Shown here: positions 21,864 to 33,700 of the stretch, piece after piece | How the letters are laid out: each line of letters begins with the position of its first letter | Numbering within the stretch: position 1 is the first letter of the stretch | Assembly (NCBI RefSeq): GCF_009730915.1 | Contig: NC_052474.1 | Location: forward strand, 5,305,501 to 5,369,500 | Length of the DNA: 64,000 nucleotides | Reading direction: 5' to 3' | Source: Dioscorea cayenensis subsp. rotundata | Taxonomy: Eukaryota > Streptophyta > Magnoliopsida > Dioscoreales > Dioscoreaceae | The notes under the pieces: model-generated | What the model saw: the letters and a program-made list of their open reading frames with translations, nothing else | What the model was told of the DNA's origin: nothing | The model's database searches: none | Position numbers and translations under genes: made by a program

Positions 21864-23031
21864 ATGGCGGCCATCTCTGCCTCATCTTCACATCTCTTCC
21901 ATCCATGCATCTCTCCATCAAGGCCTTCTTCAAGGATCATCATCTCCATGGCCACCAAGAGAAAGGTAAACCATTCAAACACTCAAAACAAGTAATACAA
22001 GAGAAACTTCTCTTTTTTTATATTATACAATTCATGTTCTGATGTAGCATAGAATTCAAGAACATACAACCTTTCTTTTATAGAAGAACTTAGTTTATTA
22101 TTTTGATATGTATAAAAAAAAAAAAAAAAAAAAAAAAACCCTTTCTTTTATAGCATAGACTGCATTTTAAATCAAAAACAAAAATAGAGGAAACTTTGTG
22201 TTTAGAGCTCCCTTCTTGTGCTTGATTGTTTCACAAAATGAATCCCATAAATCATGTAATATGATGTACTGAATTGAGCTCAAAAACAAATTACAGAAAA
22301 CCTTGTCAATTCTGTGGTGGATGATACTCTACAGAATTATTAATTGTACATATAGAATTCATCAACCATAGTATAGAACCTCACTTTTTTTTTGTTAAAG
22401 AACCATAGTGAATACTGAGATGTGCATAGAACTATACATAGAATTCATGATTCATAGGATTGAACCCTACAAATCATGCAGCATGATATCATATTACATT
22501 AATTATGCATTAATCATATAACATTTATATGTATATTTTCCTGAGTCATGGAATCCCACAAATCATACGAGACAAGGTACATTACAGGTGAACAAATACG
22601 ATGATAGTTGGGCAAAGAAATGGTACGGTGCAGGTATCTTTTATGAAGGATCAGAAGAAGTTAGTTTCGACGTAGTGAAAAATCTAGAGAAGAAGAAGGT
22701 GTTAAGCGGAGTCGAAAAAGCCGGCCTGCTTTCGAAGGCCGAGCAATTGGGCATAACTCTTTCGTCTATTGAAGAACTCGGACTTTTTTCTAAGGCTGAA
22801 AAGCTTGGCCTTCTAAGTCTTCTCGACCGGGTCGCCGGCTCCTCACCGTCGGCATTGGCTTCCATTGCATTGCCGTTGCTTGTCGCTGCTCTGGCTACCG
22901 TTGTGATCATTCCTGATGATTCTACAGCTCTTGTGGTTGCTCAGGCACTCATCGCCGCCGCACTGGCCGCCGGTGCTGCCGGCTTGTTCCTTGGTTCTGT
23001 TGTTCTTGGTGGCTTGCAGGAGTCTGAGTGA
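21864..23031 (+). CDS. DUF1118 chloroplast membrane protein (RIQ-like)
   Basis: Two exons (21864-21965, 22588-23031) give 181 aa. The N-terminus (MAASISASSS-like, Ser-rich, with Arg and no acidic residues) looks like a chloroplast transit peptide. Next come KWYGAGIFYEG and the repeated blocks VEKAGLLSKAEQLGITLSSIEELG and FSKAEKLGLLSLLDR. The C-terminal half is hydrophobic: two candidate membrane spans, ALPLLVAALATVVII and AALAAGAAGLFLGSVVLGG, separated by PDDSTALVV. The pattern fits plant DUF1118 proteins. RIQ1/RIQ2 in that group affect thylakoid grana and photoprotection. The assignment to RIQ rather than another DUF1118 member is inference. Confidence 0.75.
22084..22139 (+). mobile_element. 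Tiny poly(A)-tailed retro-insert in the DUF1118 intron
   Basis: About 30 bases plus a run of about 25 A lie between two copies of cctttcttttatag (22070-22083 and 22140-22153). Poly(A) ending exactly at a 14-bp target duplication is the signature of LINE-mediated insertion of a heavily truncated RNA. The source RNA cannot be told from so short a body. Confidence 0.75.
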
Positions 23032-23225
23032 TCATGCTTTTGTTTCCTTAATTTTTAGTTTGGTTGGCATGTGTATACCTCCGGAGAAGTTTAAAATTGA
23101 ATGTGTTTTCGGATGTATCATATGACTTTTTTGATTGTTGCATGTATATTGTTGTTAGACGTTAAAAATGAAGATAAAATACTGCCAACATGTATATTGC
23201 ATGATTTATTGAGTTTTACTTGGTA
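23032..23225. other. 3' flank of the DUF1118 gene
   Basis: Probable 3' UTR, ending at the LINE target site. Confidence 0.5.
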
Positions 23226-23401
23226 TCTATTTATTTATTTATTTATTTTTTTTTTTAGGGAAAGAGCCACATAATGGCTAATTTATTAAAGATCAAAAAT
23301 GTTCAAACAAACTGACACAACAAACTGAAAACAAATAAAAACACCAAACCAAATGCTAAACCAGCAAGATACAAATCAAAACCAAAAACAAAACAACAGA
23401 A

Positions 23402-26400
23402 TCAACTACCGCAAAAGGAAAAACCAGATTGGTTTAATAGCTTCATGAGCCACTTTGGAATCTCCATGCCACGATGAAACAAAGAAAACTGGGGAGCATG
23501 CATGCCACGAACGGCCAGCACAGCAGCAGCATGATTCCAGCGATGAGGAATGGTTTCAAACTGAGGCTGATGTAGACAATTGACCAACTGGAGGAGAGCT
23601 GTCGAAGATGCACACTGACGCCACGAGAGCAGATCATCCTTGAGAAAGAGAAACCGCCATAACTCCTCAGAACTGGAATAAATATTGGAACACTTCTCCC
23701 TCGCATTCACAAGACATTGGAGAGCCCAGCAAAGAGCCTAAATATCCAATTCTAATTTGACAGCCAGCTGAACAGAACAACAACCTGCAAAACAGATCAA
23801 AGCATTAGAATCAAACGCAATGAAACCCAACCCACTCTTACCTGTTGCATTGTTCCACGCAGATGCATAAAAAACACCCAAGAAACCAGGGCGGGGCCGA
23901 TTGTTCATCATGTAGTTGCGCATCAAAAGGTTAGCAGAACAGGTAGAAAAATCTTTAACATGGATCATGATCAAATTAGCAATTTTTGCAATATCAGGGG
24001 AATCATGCCGAAAGATCAAGTTACACCTGCTAATCCAAATCTGCCAAAGGGTAGCAGCAGAAATAGATGCTAAATATTTAGAATTACCCTGAGCATTGAA
24101 ATCAAGCCACTCATCAGGATCCAGAGCATTTAAAAAAAAATAAACTTACAGTTGAGAAGAGATTCAACCATCTGCCAAACTCTACTAGTAACATTACAAA
24201 GCCTAAAAAGATGGTCAGGAGATTCCAAGATTAAACCACAAAACACACAGGGATCAGGAGGACCCAAATTAAGGCAATAAAGAAAGTCATATGTTTTGAG
24301 TTTACCATGCATCAACATCCAAATAAAAGATTTAGCTTTAGGAGCAATATTGAGTTTTCAAATATTAGACCAACCACACCATTGTTGATCCACCCAAGAA
24401 TTTTTATTAAGAAACTTATAGATATTAGATGAGAGCCTGTTGCCACAAGAGGCAGGAAACCAAACCCAATGATTATCAGTCTCATGGCAAATACTACCAA
24501 AAGAGATAACAGGAGAGTTCCAGTTGAAGCCAAAGAGGCAATTCATGGCCTCCAGATTCCAGCTACCATTGTCAAGCGAATCACTGATTTGGAGGTCATC
24601 CACATTAATACTCATGTTGAGAAACACTGGTTTAAAAGCCAGAGGGGTATCAAATAACCACGGGTGGTATAAGAAAGAGGTAACATCAGGATTGAGGCAA
24701 TTAATCCAAAGGAAAGGCTTAAGAACATTGGCATTATAGTACAAACCTCTGAAGAAAGCAGAGCAATTGGCAGGAGGTTTCATGGACCAAAAATTAAAAT
24801 CCCCATATTTCAAATGAGCAATATCCACCCAAAAAGAATCATGCTTATTAAGAAAATTGAACAGGTTCTTAGCCATAAGTGAGTGCTTGACCTTGATTAA
24901 ATTGCGAATACCTAAACCCCCCTCAGATCTACTCGAAGTGATAATATCCCAATTCACCAAGGGCATGCCACTACCATGATCAAAATTAGCCCAAAGAAAT
25001 TTCCTAGCAATCATGGAAATCTTAGCCAAGATAGAATCAGGAATGGGGTAAACAGCAAGGTAATAAATGGGAGTGGACATTAGAATGTTGTTGATTAAAA
25101 CTGATTTCCCAGCCTTAGATAATTTAATCTTACCCCAATTGGCCACCACACGATTAAGCCTAGTAACCATAGAATCAAATTGAGCAAGGGCCAGACGCTT
25201 GGGGGAAATGAGAACACCCAAATAAAGGAAAGGAGTTTTCCCTTGATTAAAATTAAGGATATTACAGATTCTGATCGAAACCCTTTTATTAAACCATTGG
25301 GGAAAGAAAATCTCAGATTTCACCTGGTTGGGCTTTTGACCAGAAAGGTGGGCATAAAGGTTAAGGCAAAAAGCAATGTTTCTAGCCGCCCTTCTAGTCG
25401 CCGAGGAAATCAAGATGAGATCATCCGCATACATGAGGTGGTTAAAATTGTGAGTCAGGCTATTGGAAAAACCAGGAATGAGACCAAGAAATCTAGCATG
25501 ATTCAAAATTGCAGTGAGATTCTGGGCAACCAAAATAAAAATGTAAGGAGATAAAGGGTCTCCTTGTCTAACACCTCTGTGAGGACAAAACCAAACTGAA
25601 GGTTTACCATTAAGAAGGATAGAGTAGGAGGTAGACTCGAGACAAGCACGAATGTAAGAGACCCAAATACTAGGAAAGTTCATTTTGATAAGAGTAGCAT
25701 AAATGATATTCCAATTGATAGTGTCATAGGCCTTTTCAATATCCACCTTGAGGATCATCCTAGGGGGGATACTCCTATCTTGATTAATAGAGTGAATCAT
25801 TTCCTGAACAGCAATAATATTGTCAACAGGAGAGCGGCCAGGCACAAAACCACACTGTTCTTTACCAACCAAACAATCAACAACATTCTTGAGACGATTA
25901 GCCAAAATCTTGGTAACAATCTTGTAGGCCACATTACACAAAGAAATCGGGTGAAAATCAGAAACAAATTTAGGGTTCTCTCTTTTGGGAATTAAGGTAA
26001 TGAAGGTCCTACCCCAGGCTCCAGGCATCACAGCCTTCTCAAAAAAATAGAAAATGGCAGGCACTAGGTGTTTCTCAAGATCATTCCAGAAAAATTTGTA
26101 AAACTCAACATTCATACCATCAGGACTAGGAGATTTACCATTAGGAAGTGATAAAAGGGTAGCATAAATCTCGTCTTTAGTGACAGGTTTAGTTAAAGAG
26201 TTCTGTTGCTCATTGCTGAGGGTGGGCAGATCAGGGGGGATAGCTTCCAGAACCAGCTCAGTAGTTCTGGAATCAGAAAGCTGCCAAAGAGAAGAAAAGT
26301 AATCAAGAAACACTTGCTCAATATGCTCAGGAACAAAAAAGCACCCACCATTATTATCAGAAATGCTCGCAATGGTGTTATGGTGTCTACGAACTCTGAC

Positions 26401-27579
26401 GTTTCTGTGAAAGAAAGAAGAGTTCATATCCCCACTCATAACCCAATTGAGCCTAGATTTTTGAGCCCACCGACTGTGATGTTGTCTCAACAAAGCTCTG
26501 TATCTGTTTTGTAACTCATTATAAGAAACCAGATTCAAGCTAGAGCTTAACCTATCATCGACATCTAAAGCCTGGAGCTGGACCTCAATAGACTTAATTT
26601 CCTTTTCAAGAGCCCCCAAACCAAAATGTCTGATAGCACAGATACTACGTCTAACACGGGCCAACACATGAAAGAAAGCATGCATTGGATTAGAGTTGGC
26701 ATCAGAAAATAAAGCCTTACGGATTTCCAGAATATAGTTAGCATGCTCTAACCAATAGTTCTCAAAACGAAAAACATTATAAGAGCCATGATTAGAGTGC
26801 ACAATACTAATAAGCATGGGCGAATGATCAGAGAAAATCCTAGGAAGATATTTAAGCTGAATAGAGTTGGAACAAGCTAACCAAATGTCATTGACCAAGC
26901 AGCGGTCAAGACGAGCCCACCGTCTCGCGAGACCACACTGGCCATTGCACCAAGAGAAGGATGCTCCCGAGAAACTGACGTTAAGAAGGGAATTATCAGA
27001 AATGAATTTAGTAAAAAAGAAGGCTTTTCTGGCATAATGAGAGAAATTACTTCCCTGATGATGAGCAGAAGACGTGATAGCATTAAAATCGCCCAACACG
27101 ATCCAGGGGAGGTCAAGTTTGGACACAGAAGACAACTCTTTCCAGAGACGCTGTTGGACCTTGATATGTTGGGCATTGTACACTACTGAAATTATCCACG
27201 GATGGTCTGCAGAAGAAGAAAAGATTAAATGGATAGCACGATGCGAGTGGGCAACAGGAGTAACTTTGCCAAGATGTTTAAGCCAAAAGACAATAATTCC
27301 TCCAGAATAGCCATTGGCCAGAATAGCAACCCAATTCCAAGCCCTGGCAAACTGGTTACAAAGACGAAAAACCCGGTCTTCATTTGCTCTCGACTCCACC
27401 AGAGCAAACAAATCCACGTGATTCTCTTTCATAATACGACGAATTCTATTAATCTTATCTCTACCGGTCGAGCCCCTGCAATTCCAGCCCAAGATAGTAA
27501 GTTTGTTAATCATAAAGCAAATAATAAATCTAGAACCACAAACCATAACATCAAAAACTGATAGAACAAAGGAAAGCAC
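23402..27579 (-). pseudogene. LINE ORF2 (endonuclease, reverse transcriptase, zf-RVT, RNase H-like), interrupted
   Basis: The first 1073 codons are open. The apurinic-type endonuclease shows GWNCRGSTG, LVESRA, GDFNAITS and SDHSP. The reverse transcriptase shows [47 protein letters not shown] and the catalytic YADD ([11 protein letters not shown]). An in-frame TGA near 24358 then replaces a conserved Trp before KLNIAPKAKSFIWMLMHGKL. The zf-RVT block CVFCGLILESPDHLFRLC is next, and a run of T near 24131 shifts the frame. The final RNase H-like part (GFLGVFYASAWNNATGKSG) carries an in-frame TAG near 23735. The likely functional start is MINKLTILGWNCRG, near 27513. Confidence 0.88.
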
Positions 27580-27597
27580 AAAGGCTAGAGCAGAATA

Positions 27598-29427
27598 TTA
27601 AGAAGAGGGGGGGAGGTTTCGGGAGATTCGGATAGGATCCCCGTCATCACTGTCCCCATGCCTTCCCTTTTTTAGCATAACCATCTGAGAGTTGCTGGCT
27701 TTCCGGGCCAAGGAATCCTTCCGCAGGCTATCCTGAAAATGGCCAAGAGTGGTTGAATCATCCACCTCATCAAACATCTCCAAGTCCTCATCATCATCCT
27801 CCTCGGACTCAGCCATGGAGTCCTCGAAGAACTCAGAACCTTCATCCTCCGCAGAGAGAACAGCCTCAAGGCTCTCAACGGCCCTTCGATGCTTGTCAAA
27901 GTCTCCAGCAGTCTCAGAGGGAGAGTCATCGATTCCAGAAAGGAGAACAAGAGAAGATTCATGACCGTTGAGAAGAGACCTCGAGCCACGAGCCATCTCC
28001 TTTTTCCAAGACGGGACCGAAGCAAGCATCTGACCTGCCACAGACCCCGATGTTTCAATTAATTTCTTTTTGCCCTTCCGATCGACAGGTCCAATCAGAG
28101 GAGTGGCTTCGCTAGTCTGCAGATGAAGAGAGATGTCAGTATCCATAGTAGGCCTAGGGGCAACATTGGTCTCCATAGCAAGGGATGTATCTATGTTATC
28201 AACATCCACAGTAGTGAAAGCATTGGGACTGTCAGAAGACAGCAAACGGTCAGAAGCAAAGAGGGAGAGGCCCCCACGACCTCCACCACGAGCTTTGAAG
28301 CCACCATGCGTCCTAGCCTTCGTGTCCCTACCCACCACGTGTCGATTATCGAGAGTAAGATTGGAATTGTGCCTCTCAGGGTCTGATCGGATGGTGGGAG
28401 GAACAGGAACTCTGCCCTCCTGTTGCACGTGAGGAACACGTGCCGAAGAGAACCCCACACCGCCACCACGGCCGCGACCATGACCCCGCCGGCGGGTTGC
28501 GATCATCCATGACCCGAACTCCGAAGAGACCTCTTCGGACGGGATGTCATGAGTCGGTGTCTCAGCCGTCCGAGTAGCTGCCACCTTGGCCTGAGGGATC
28601 TCCGGACCAGACCGAGAATGGACCAAGAGGTCGCCTCCAGCGCAAGCTGTGGCATCCTCCATCATCTGGTCATCCGGATTAACCCCAGGCCGGCGGCTGC
28701 AACTGGACGCACCGTGACCGATAATACCACAACGATAACAGAAAGTAGGAAGCCGCTCATATAGAATCACAACAAACACTTTAGAGTCACCATCTTCTAA
28801 CCAGAAACCCCTCTTCAACGGAAGAGACAAGTCGATCTCTAAGCAGACACGGGCAAAGTGGGCTCTGGCAAGGGATAGAGTAAACTCATCAACCTTTAAA
28901 AGTTTTCCAATAGACTCAGTAATGGATTCCAAGGTTTCACCATCCCAGAACTCAACCGGAAGGTTGTGAAGTTGAAGCCAGACCATAGCGCGAGAGAGCT
29001 TAGTATGTGCAGGCTCAAAATAGGGTTGCCACAGAACCAATTGCAAGGTTAAGCCATTGACCGACCAAGGACCATTGAATAGGAGTTGCTGCTTAGTTGA
29101 TTCGGTCTCACACCGGATGAGCAAGTATCCGTTTGGCATATCAGCAAGGTGAAAGACACCATATGGTTTCCAAAGACCAAGAAGAGCAGCCTTCACCGTC
29201 TCAAAAGGAGGGGATTTTCCAAAGAGTTTCCCATACAGGGCCAGACTAAATCTCCGGTGAGCCTTTTGCTTAACTTCAGCATCCACTCTAACAGAATCAG
29301 TCACCGTAGCCTTGAGTCTCGCCAGAGTAGAATCATCAACCGGTGCTGAACCAAACGGACGTTTGTGAACGGCTCCGGCAATATCAGCCCAGGAAGGAGG
29401 AGGAGGGGGTTCGCCAGTAGAAGACAT
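27598..29427 (-). CDS. LINE ORF1 protein (DUF4283 and zinc knuckle)
   Basis: The intact 609-aa ORF begins with PPPPPSWADIAG. A DUF4283-type nucleic-acid-binding region follows (about residues 60-230), with FSLALYGKLFGK, GPWSVNGLTLQLVLWQP and MVWLQLHNLPVEFWDGE. A CX2CX4HX4C zinc knuckle, CYRCGIIGHGASSC, lies at about 232-245. The rest is low-complexity, with a GRGRGGG patch and an acidic C-terminal stretch (ESEEDDDEDLEMFDEVDD). In plant L1 elements this protein binds the element RNA. The stop lies 18 bases before the ORF2 frame opens. Confidence 0.88.
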   Translation of the reverse strand: MSSTGEPPPPPSWADIAGAVHKRPFGSAPVDDSTLARLKATVTDSVRVDAEVKQKAHRRFSLALYGKLFGKSPPFETVKAALLGLWKPYGVFHLADMPNGYLLIRCETESTKQQLLFNGPWSVNGLTLQLVLWQPYFEPAHTKLSRAMVWLQLHNLPVEFWDGETLESITESIGKLLKVDEFTLSLARAHFARVCLEIDLSLPLKRGFWLEDGDSKVFVVILYERLPTFCYRCGIIGHGASSCSRRPGVNPDDQMMEDATACAGGDLLVHSRSGPEIPQAKVAATRTAETPTHDIPSEEVSSEFGSWMIATRRRGHGRGRGGGVGFSSARVPHVQQEGRVPVPPTIRSDPERHNSNLTLDNRHVVGRDTKARTHGGFKARGGGRGGLSLFASDRLLSSDSPNAFTTVDVDNIDTSLAMETNVAPRPTMDTDISLHLQTSEATPLIGPVDRKGKKKLIETSGSVAGQMLASVPSWKKEMARGSRSLLNGHESSLVLLSGIDDSPSETAGDFDKHRRAVESLEAVLSAEDEGSEFFEDSMAESEEDDDEDLEMFDEVDDSTTLGHFQDSLRKDSLARKASNSQMVMLKKGRHGDSDDGDPIRISRNLPPSS

Positions 29428-29641
29428 TCCGGAGAACTTTGTGCTAGTATGAGGTGGTTAACTGGTATATAGGAGGTTTATGTTACCTAGGTCAAAAAAA
29501 TATTAGGTGAAATATGATGCTTTTGAGAGGATTTCCATACAATGTGCTTCAAGAGAACCAAACCCTAGGATATACCATATGAGGGCGTTGGAAGGGTTTA
29601 AGACTAATAAATTCAGAGAGAGGTCCTCTATTTATTTATTT

Positions 29642-30736
29642 TAACTTTAACCATGGTTTCATTGTTAAGAGGGTGTAACCGTAACTGAAAATTATATATA
29701 ATAATATATCAACAGGATAAGTTTAATTGTTAAAATTTTGAATCCTTTATTCAAGTAGTTTTTAGTTTGTATTTGAAAAAACAAAATATAAATGCTTAAT
29801 TTTTTTTTATGGATTTTTATTACCTAACACTGTGGAATATATATATATATATATATATATAAATGAGTTGTTAGGAACTGTGGTTAGTCCACTGGTAATT
29901 ATTAGTGTTTATGATTGAGAGGTTTCGAGTTTGAACCTTAGATCACAATTCACTTTTTGGATCCCTGTGAGAGTTTTGTACTCATTTATAATTTATTTTG
30001 TCGTTTGTTGACTTTATCAAAAATAAATAAATAAATGAATTGTTGTTAGGGTGTGTGGGTTATAAAATATTACGACCAATATTTAATAAGGATGTTAGAA
30101 TTTTTATTATTTTTAATGTTATTAATTTTTTTCTTACAAAAAAGTGATAAACGCTCTCATTTAAGTACACCAAATATAGAGATGCACTAGTTATGGTGGC
30201 TTACTAATCTTTTAAAACAATCTCTCTATTTTGCAATCATTGAGAGATAAAACTACTGTTTTGTCATCAGTGGCAGAAATAGTAATGTTTGAAGAAGAAT
30301 TTGAATCTGTTTTCTACCTTAGTACTTTTGTATTATATCATTGGGCTATTTAATATTTGTGAAAATCCAGATGAAAGAGCAAGTATATGTTGAAAATCAA
30401 GTTGTTCAATGACCCTTAAATGAAAATAGTGAATGAATGAATGAATTGGGAATGGACTGTGGTGCACATTGATTATTATAATAATTAAAACTAAAAAAGT
30501 ATGCTATTTTGGAGTAATATTTGATTCTCAATACATCAAACGGCACCTTGTAATTCCCTCCTTAACCAGGGACTAAATCATATTAATAACAAGTTTAACT
30601 TTTATGTAAATCAGGGGTTTTACATAAATATTTTAAAATGCCAGGGTCTTTTTGATTAATCTAGCCGGCGAGATTCCTTCTTTTCTTTGTTGAGTTTTGT
30701 GCGAGGTTTCCACTGAGATACTCCGGCGATTGAGCG
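29642..30736. other. Intergenic between LINE and CLP1 copy
   Basis: AT-rich, with a TA microsatellite at 29838-29860 and one SINE (29876-30032). The last part (about 30660-30736) is GC-richer and corresponds to the leader of the CLP1-like gene. No other coding sequence is seen. Confidence 0.5.
29876..30032 (+). mobile_element. tRNA-derived SINE
   Basis: TAGTCCACTGG (29885-29895) resembles the A box and GAGTTTGAACC (29937-29947) the B box of a polymerase III promoter, 41 nt apart. The element ends in an AAATAAATAAATAA tail. The flanks, aaatgagttgttagg (29861-29875) and aaatgaattgttgttagg (30033-30050), look like an imperfect target-site duplication. Confidence 0.7.
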
Positions 30737-33700
30737 ATGAACTCCGGTCAATCGTCGGCGTCGGCGGCGGAGGCGGTCGTGAAGACCTTCAGCAGGAAGT
30801 TCTATATCAGGAAGAAGAGCGAGCTGAGAGGGTGGAGGTTGAGCGATTCGTACCCATTCGCGTCCGGCTTCTCTTCGGCACTGAGCTGCCCCTCCGGACC
30901 TGGCTCTCCATCCCTCCTTACGTCAAGTTTGCAGTATTGCGCTCCATTTCCTTCTTCCTTTCTATGTCTTTTTCCTACCTAAGCTTAGTATATGCGCTTT
31001 GATGTGGACTTTGATGCGTGTGTGACTGTGTCCCAGATTTTCACTTGGAATGGAGCAATGGTTGAGCTGGAGGGGAACAGTGATGTTTGTGTTTCTTATG
31101 AGGTTGATAAAGATGAAATCTGTGCCTTTTGGACTTGTTAATTTTGAGCTTTTAGAGTATAAACTTGCTTGTTTTTAGTGTTTGTTTTAGATGCCAATGA
31201 TGAAGTATTGGAAATTCCATGATAATCTGGACAGAAGAAGGGTTCGAGCTAAAGTAGCCACCAACAGCTGTTTTGATTCTTCTCAGCTATCAATTAATTC
31301 ATGAGTTTATGCCATAATTTTGAGTTTTTGTGCATGGATTTGATGCTGCATGTTTTTGTTTGGATCGCTGATATTGTAGAAGGACTTTCAGAAAGATTGC
31401 ATTATGAAAAAAGAATGAATCTAAAGCTGTGTTTTCTAATGTAAACTGTTTAAAGCATCAAGGCTATGTTCGTTGTGAGGAAAATCCCATCCATCATGCC
31501 TTTTAACCTTTGCTGCTGTTTATCTTGAAACAAAGAACAGTCTAGGATAGATTCACTGAGAAATATATAGAAGTATGTTTGAAAGGAATAGGAATTGCCA
31601 CTCTTGCTGTAGACCTTGAATTTTCTGGTTGGATTGATATAGTACAATGACAGAGATAACTGTTCTAGATGTCTTTTAGTTATTCAGGCAAGTTCTCATT
31701 CTCATTCATAAGCATATGAAATATATACTTCTCAATTGTTGTAAATTTTGTTTTGTTTATAATATGTTATAGTTATCAGGCAATTTGTTTCGGTATGTGT
31801 TATAGGTTAATTTTTTGTTGTTAATGGGGGTGTTGTTTTGTGTCAAAGTTCTTAACTTATGATTCCTTTGTTTTCAGGGTCCCCGGGTGATTGTCATTGG
31901 TCCTACAGATTCTGGATAAAGTAGTGTGTGCAAGATGCTGCTTAGCTGGGCTTGTAAAAAGATTTGGAAGCCAACTTTTGTGGATTTAGATATAGGCCAA
32001 AGATCTGTCACTATCCCTGGACGTATTGCTGCTACTCCAGTGGAGATGCCAATAGATGCTGTTGAACGAATTCCTCTAGAGACGCCAATTGTGTATTTTT
32101 ATGGGCATACATCTAGGTAAAATTCAAATTTAACTTTTTTTCTTTTTATCTATTTGGACATCACTATTTCTTCAAATTTGAAGCTTTAAGTACTAAATGC
32201 AGATTTTGTACAGAGGACTTGCCAAGGAATTGTCTCGAACCCTTGAAAGACAGTTATCAAGCAATGCTGAATCTAGAGCTGTTGGCACAGCTATCAACCC
32301 TATGGGATGGGTCACGGATCTTGGGTATGAGGTAATTCTTCATTTAGGTAGCTTAATCACTAATCATGCTGATTTCTTTTAAAAATATTGGGGAGTTCCT
32401 TCCTTATCAAGGGATGTTTACCACTTTGAGGTGGGAAAACGTCTATAACTTCTCTCTGCTGAATATGCATCTAAACCACTTCTTCCTGAAACATCCAATT
32501 CAGTTGCTTACTCTCCCTCTCTAGTGGACCTGATCTCTCTTCATGAAGGCCATTCCATCACTGAAGCCTTGTACACTCTACAAGAAGAAGAAGCCGTTAG
32601 TCCCAACTATTTGGGGTTGGCTACATGAATTTTTTTCTTCCTCATTGTTCTATTAAAATTCAAAGACTAGATGATAAAGAAAGAACAAATACATCATTTT
32701 CTAAAGTTTTGCTAAACACTTTTTAAGTCTACATCTACTTCTTTTATAACTCTCTACCTGAAACACTTCCACCTTCCAACCTTGCACACTATAACATGTA
32801 CATAATATAGATCTTGTTACGCGTTCTTGATTCCTCTGTAATTTTTTTCTTTGCAGTTGCTTCTTCATGCCATTGATACTTTCAATCCAAATGTAGTTTT
32901 GGTAGTGGGGCAGGTGAGTTAATCACAAACTTCTCGTTTTTCTCTTGGTTTAACCACCTCAGCATAATATCTTCTATAGTGAGGGAATTTATTTATAATT
33001 TATATTGTCCAGTTCCAGGACTGAATGCATCATTGTTGCTTTATTGTTGGGAAGGATGATAATTCTAATTTCGTTGGCATGAAATCTTCATATTACATTC
33101 TTTAAATTATTTATTCTTAGGTGTCAGGACAGCTAGTTAATTATGCAAAAGCTTTTCAGATAACTCATTTGTATTATTTTTATACAACCTGAAACTTTTG
33201 TGCAGGAGAAACTCTGTATCACGCTAAAAAATGTTCTACAGCACAAGCCAACAGTGGAAGTTTTGGAACTTCAGAAATCAGGGGATGTGCTTTTGAGAAA
33301 AGTGAAGGTCCCTCAAAAAGCTAGGAACTCTAGAATTCGGGTGAGTTGCAGCTTGTGGCACCCTATTTCTTCTTTTTTTTTTATATGCTGTTCATTTTCT
33401 CAAAATGAAACCATGATTTATGTCTCCTTACAAATATGATGCAACAGTCTTTCAAGAACTTCTTTGATACCTTCTTATTTAGTTTTTAGTTGACATTGAT
33501 TTATTTATGATTTTCACCATACCACAGGAATACTTCTATGGGATATCAAATGATCTATCCCCATATTCAAACACCATAAATTTTAGGGATGTCTGTTGGA
33601 TCGGCAGCGGTCCACGAGCTCCTCATGTAACCCTTCCTCTTGGTGCAGAACCTGCAGCAGATCCTGCTCGAGTTGTCCCTGTCAAAATAAACCTTGACTT

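Larger units (their letters stand above)
23241..29626 (-). mobile_element. Near full-length LINE (plant L1 type) with ORF1 and ORF2
   Basis: The element is about 6.4 kb on the minus strand. Its 15-bp flanks, tctatttatttattt at 23226-23240 and 29627-29641, look like a target-site duplication, although they are low-complexity. The order is 5' leader (29626-29428), ORF1 (29427-27598), ORF2 (from 27579) with endonuclease, reverse transcriptase, zf-RVT and RNase H-like parts, then a short 3' UTR. It ends in the hairpin AGCCA-TTATG-TGGCT (23265-23279 on the complement) and a poly(A) tail. ORF2 has two in-frame stops and one apparent frameshift, so this copy is not autonomous. It lies between genes, not within one. 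Confidence 0.9.
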
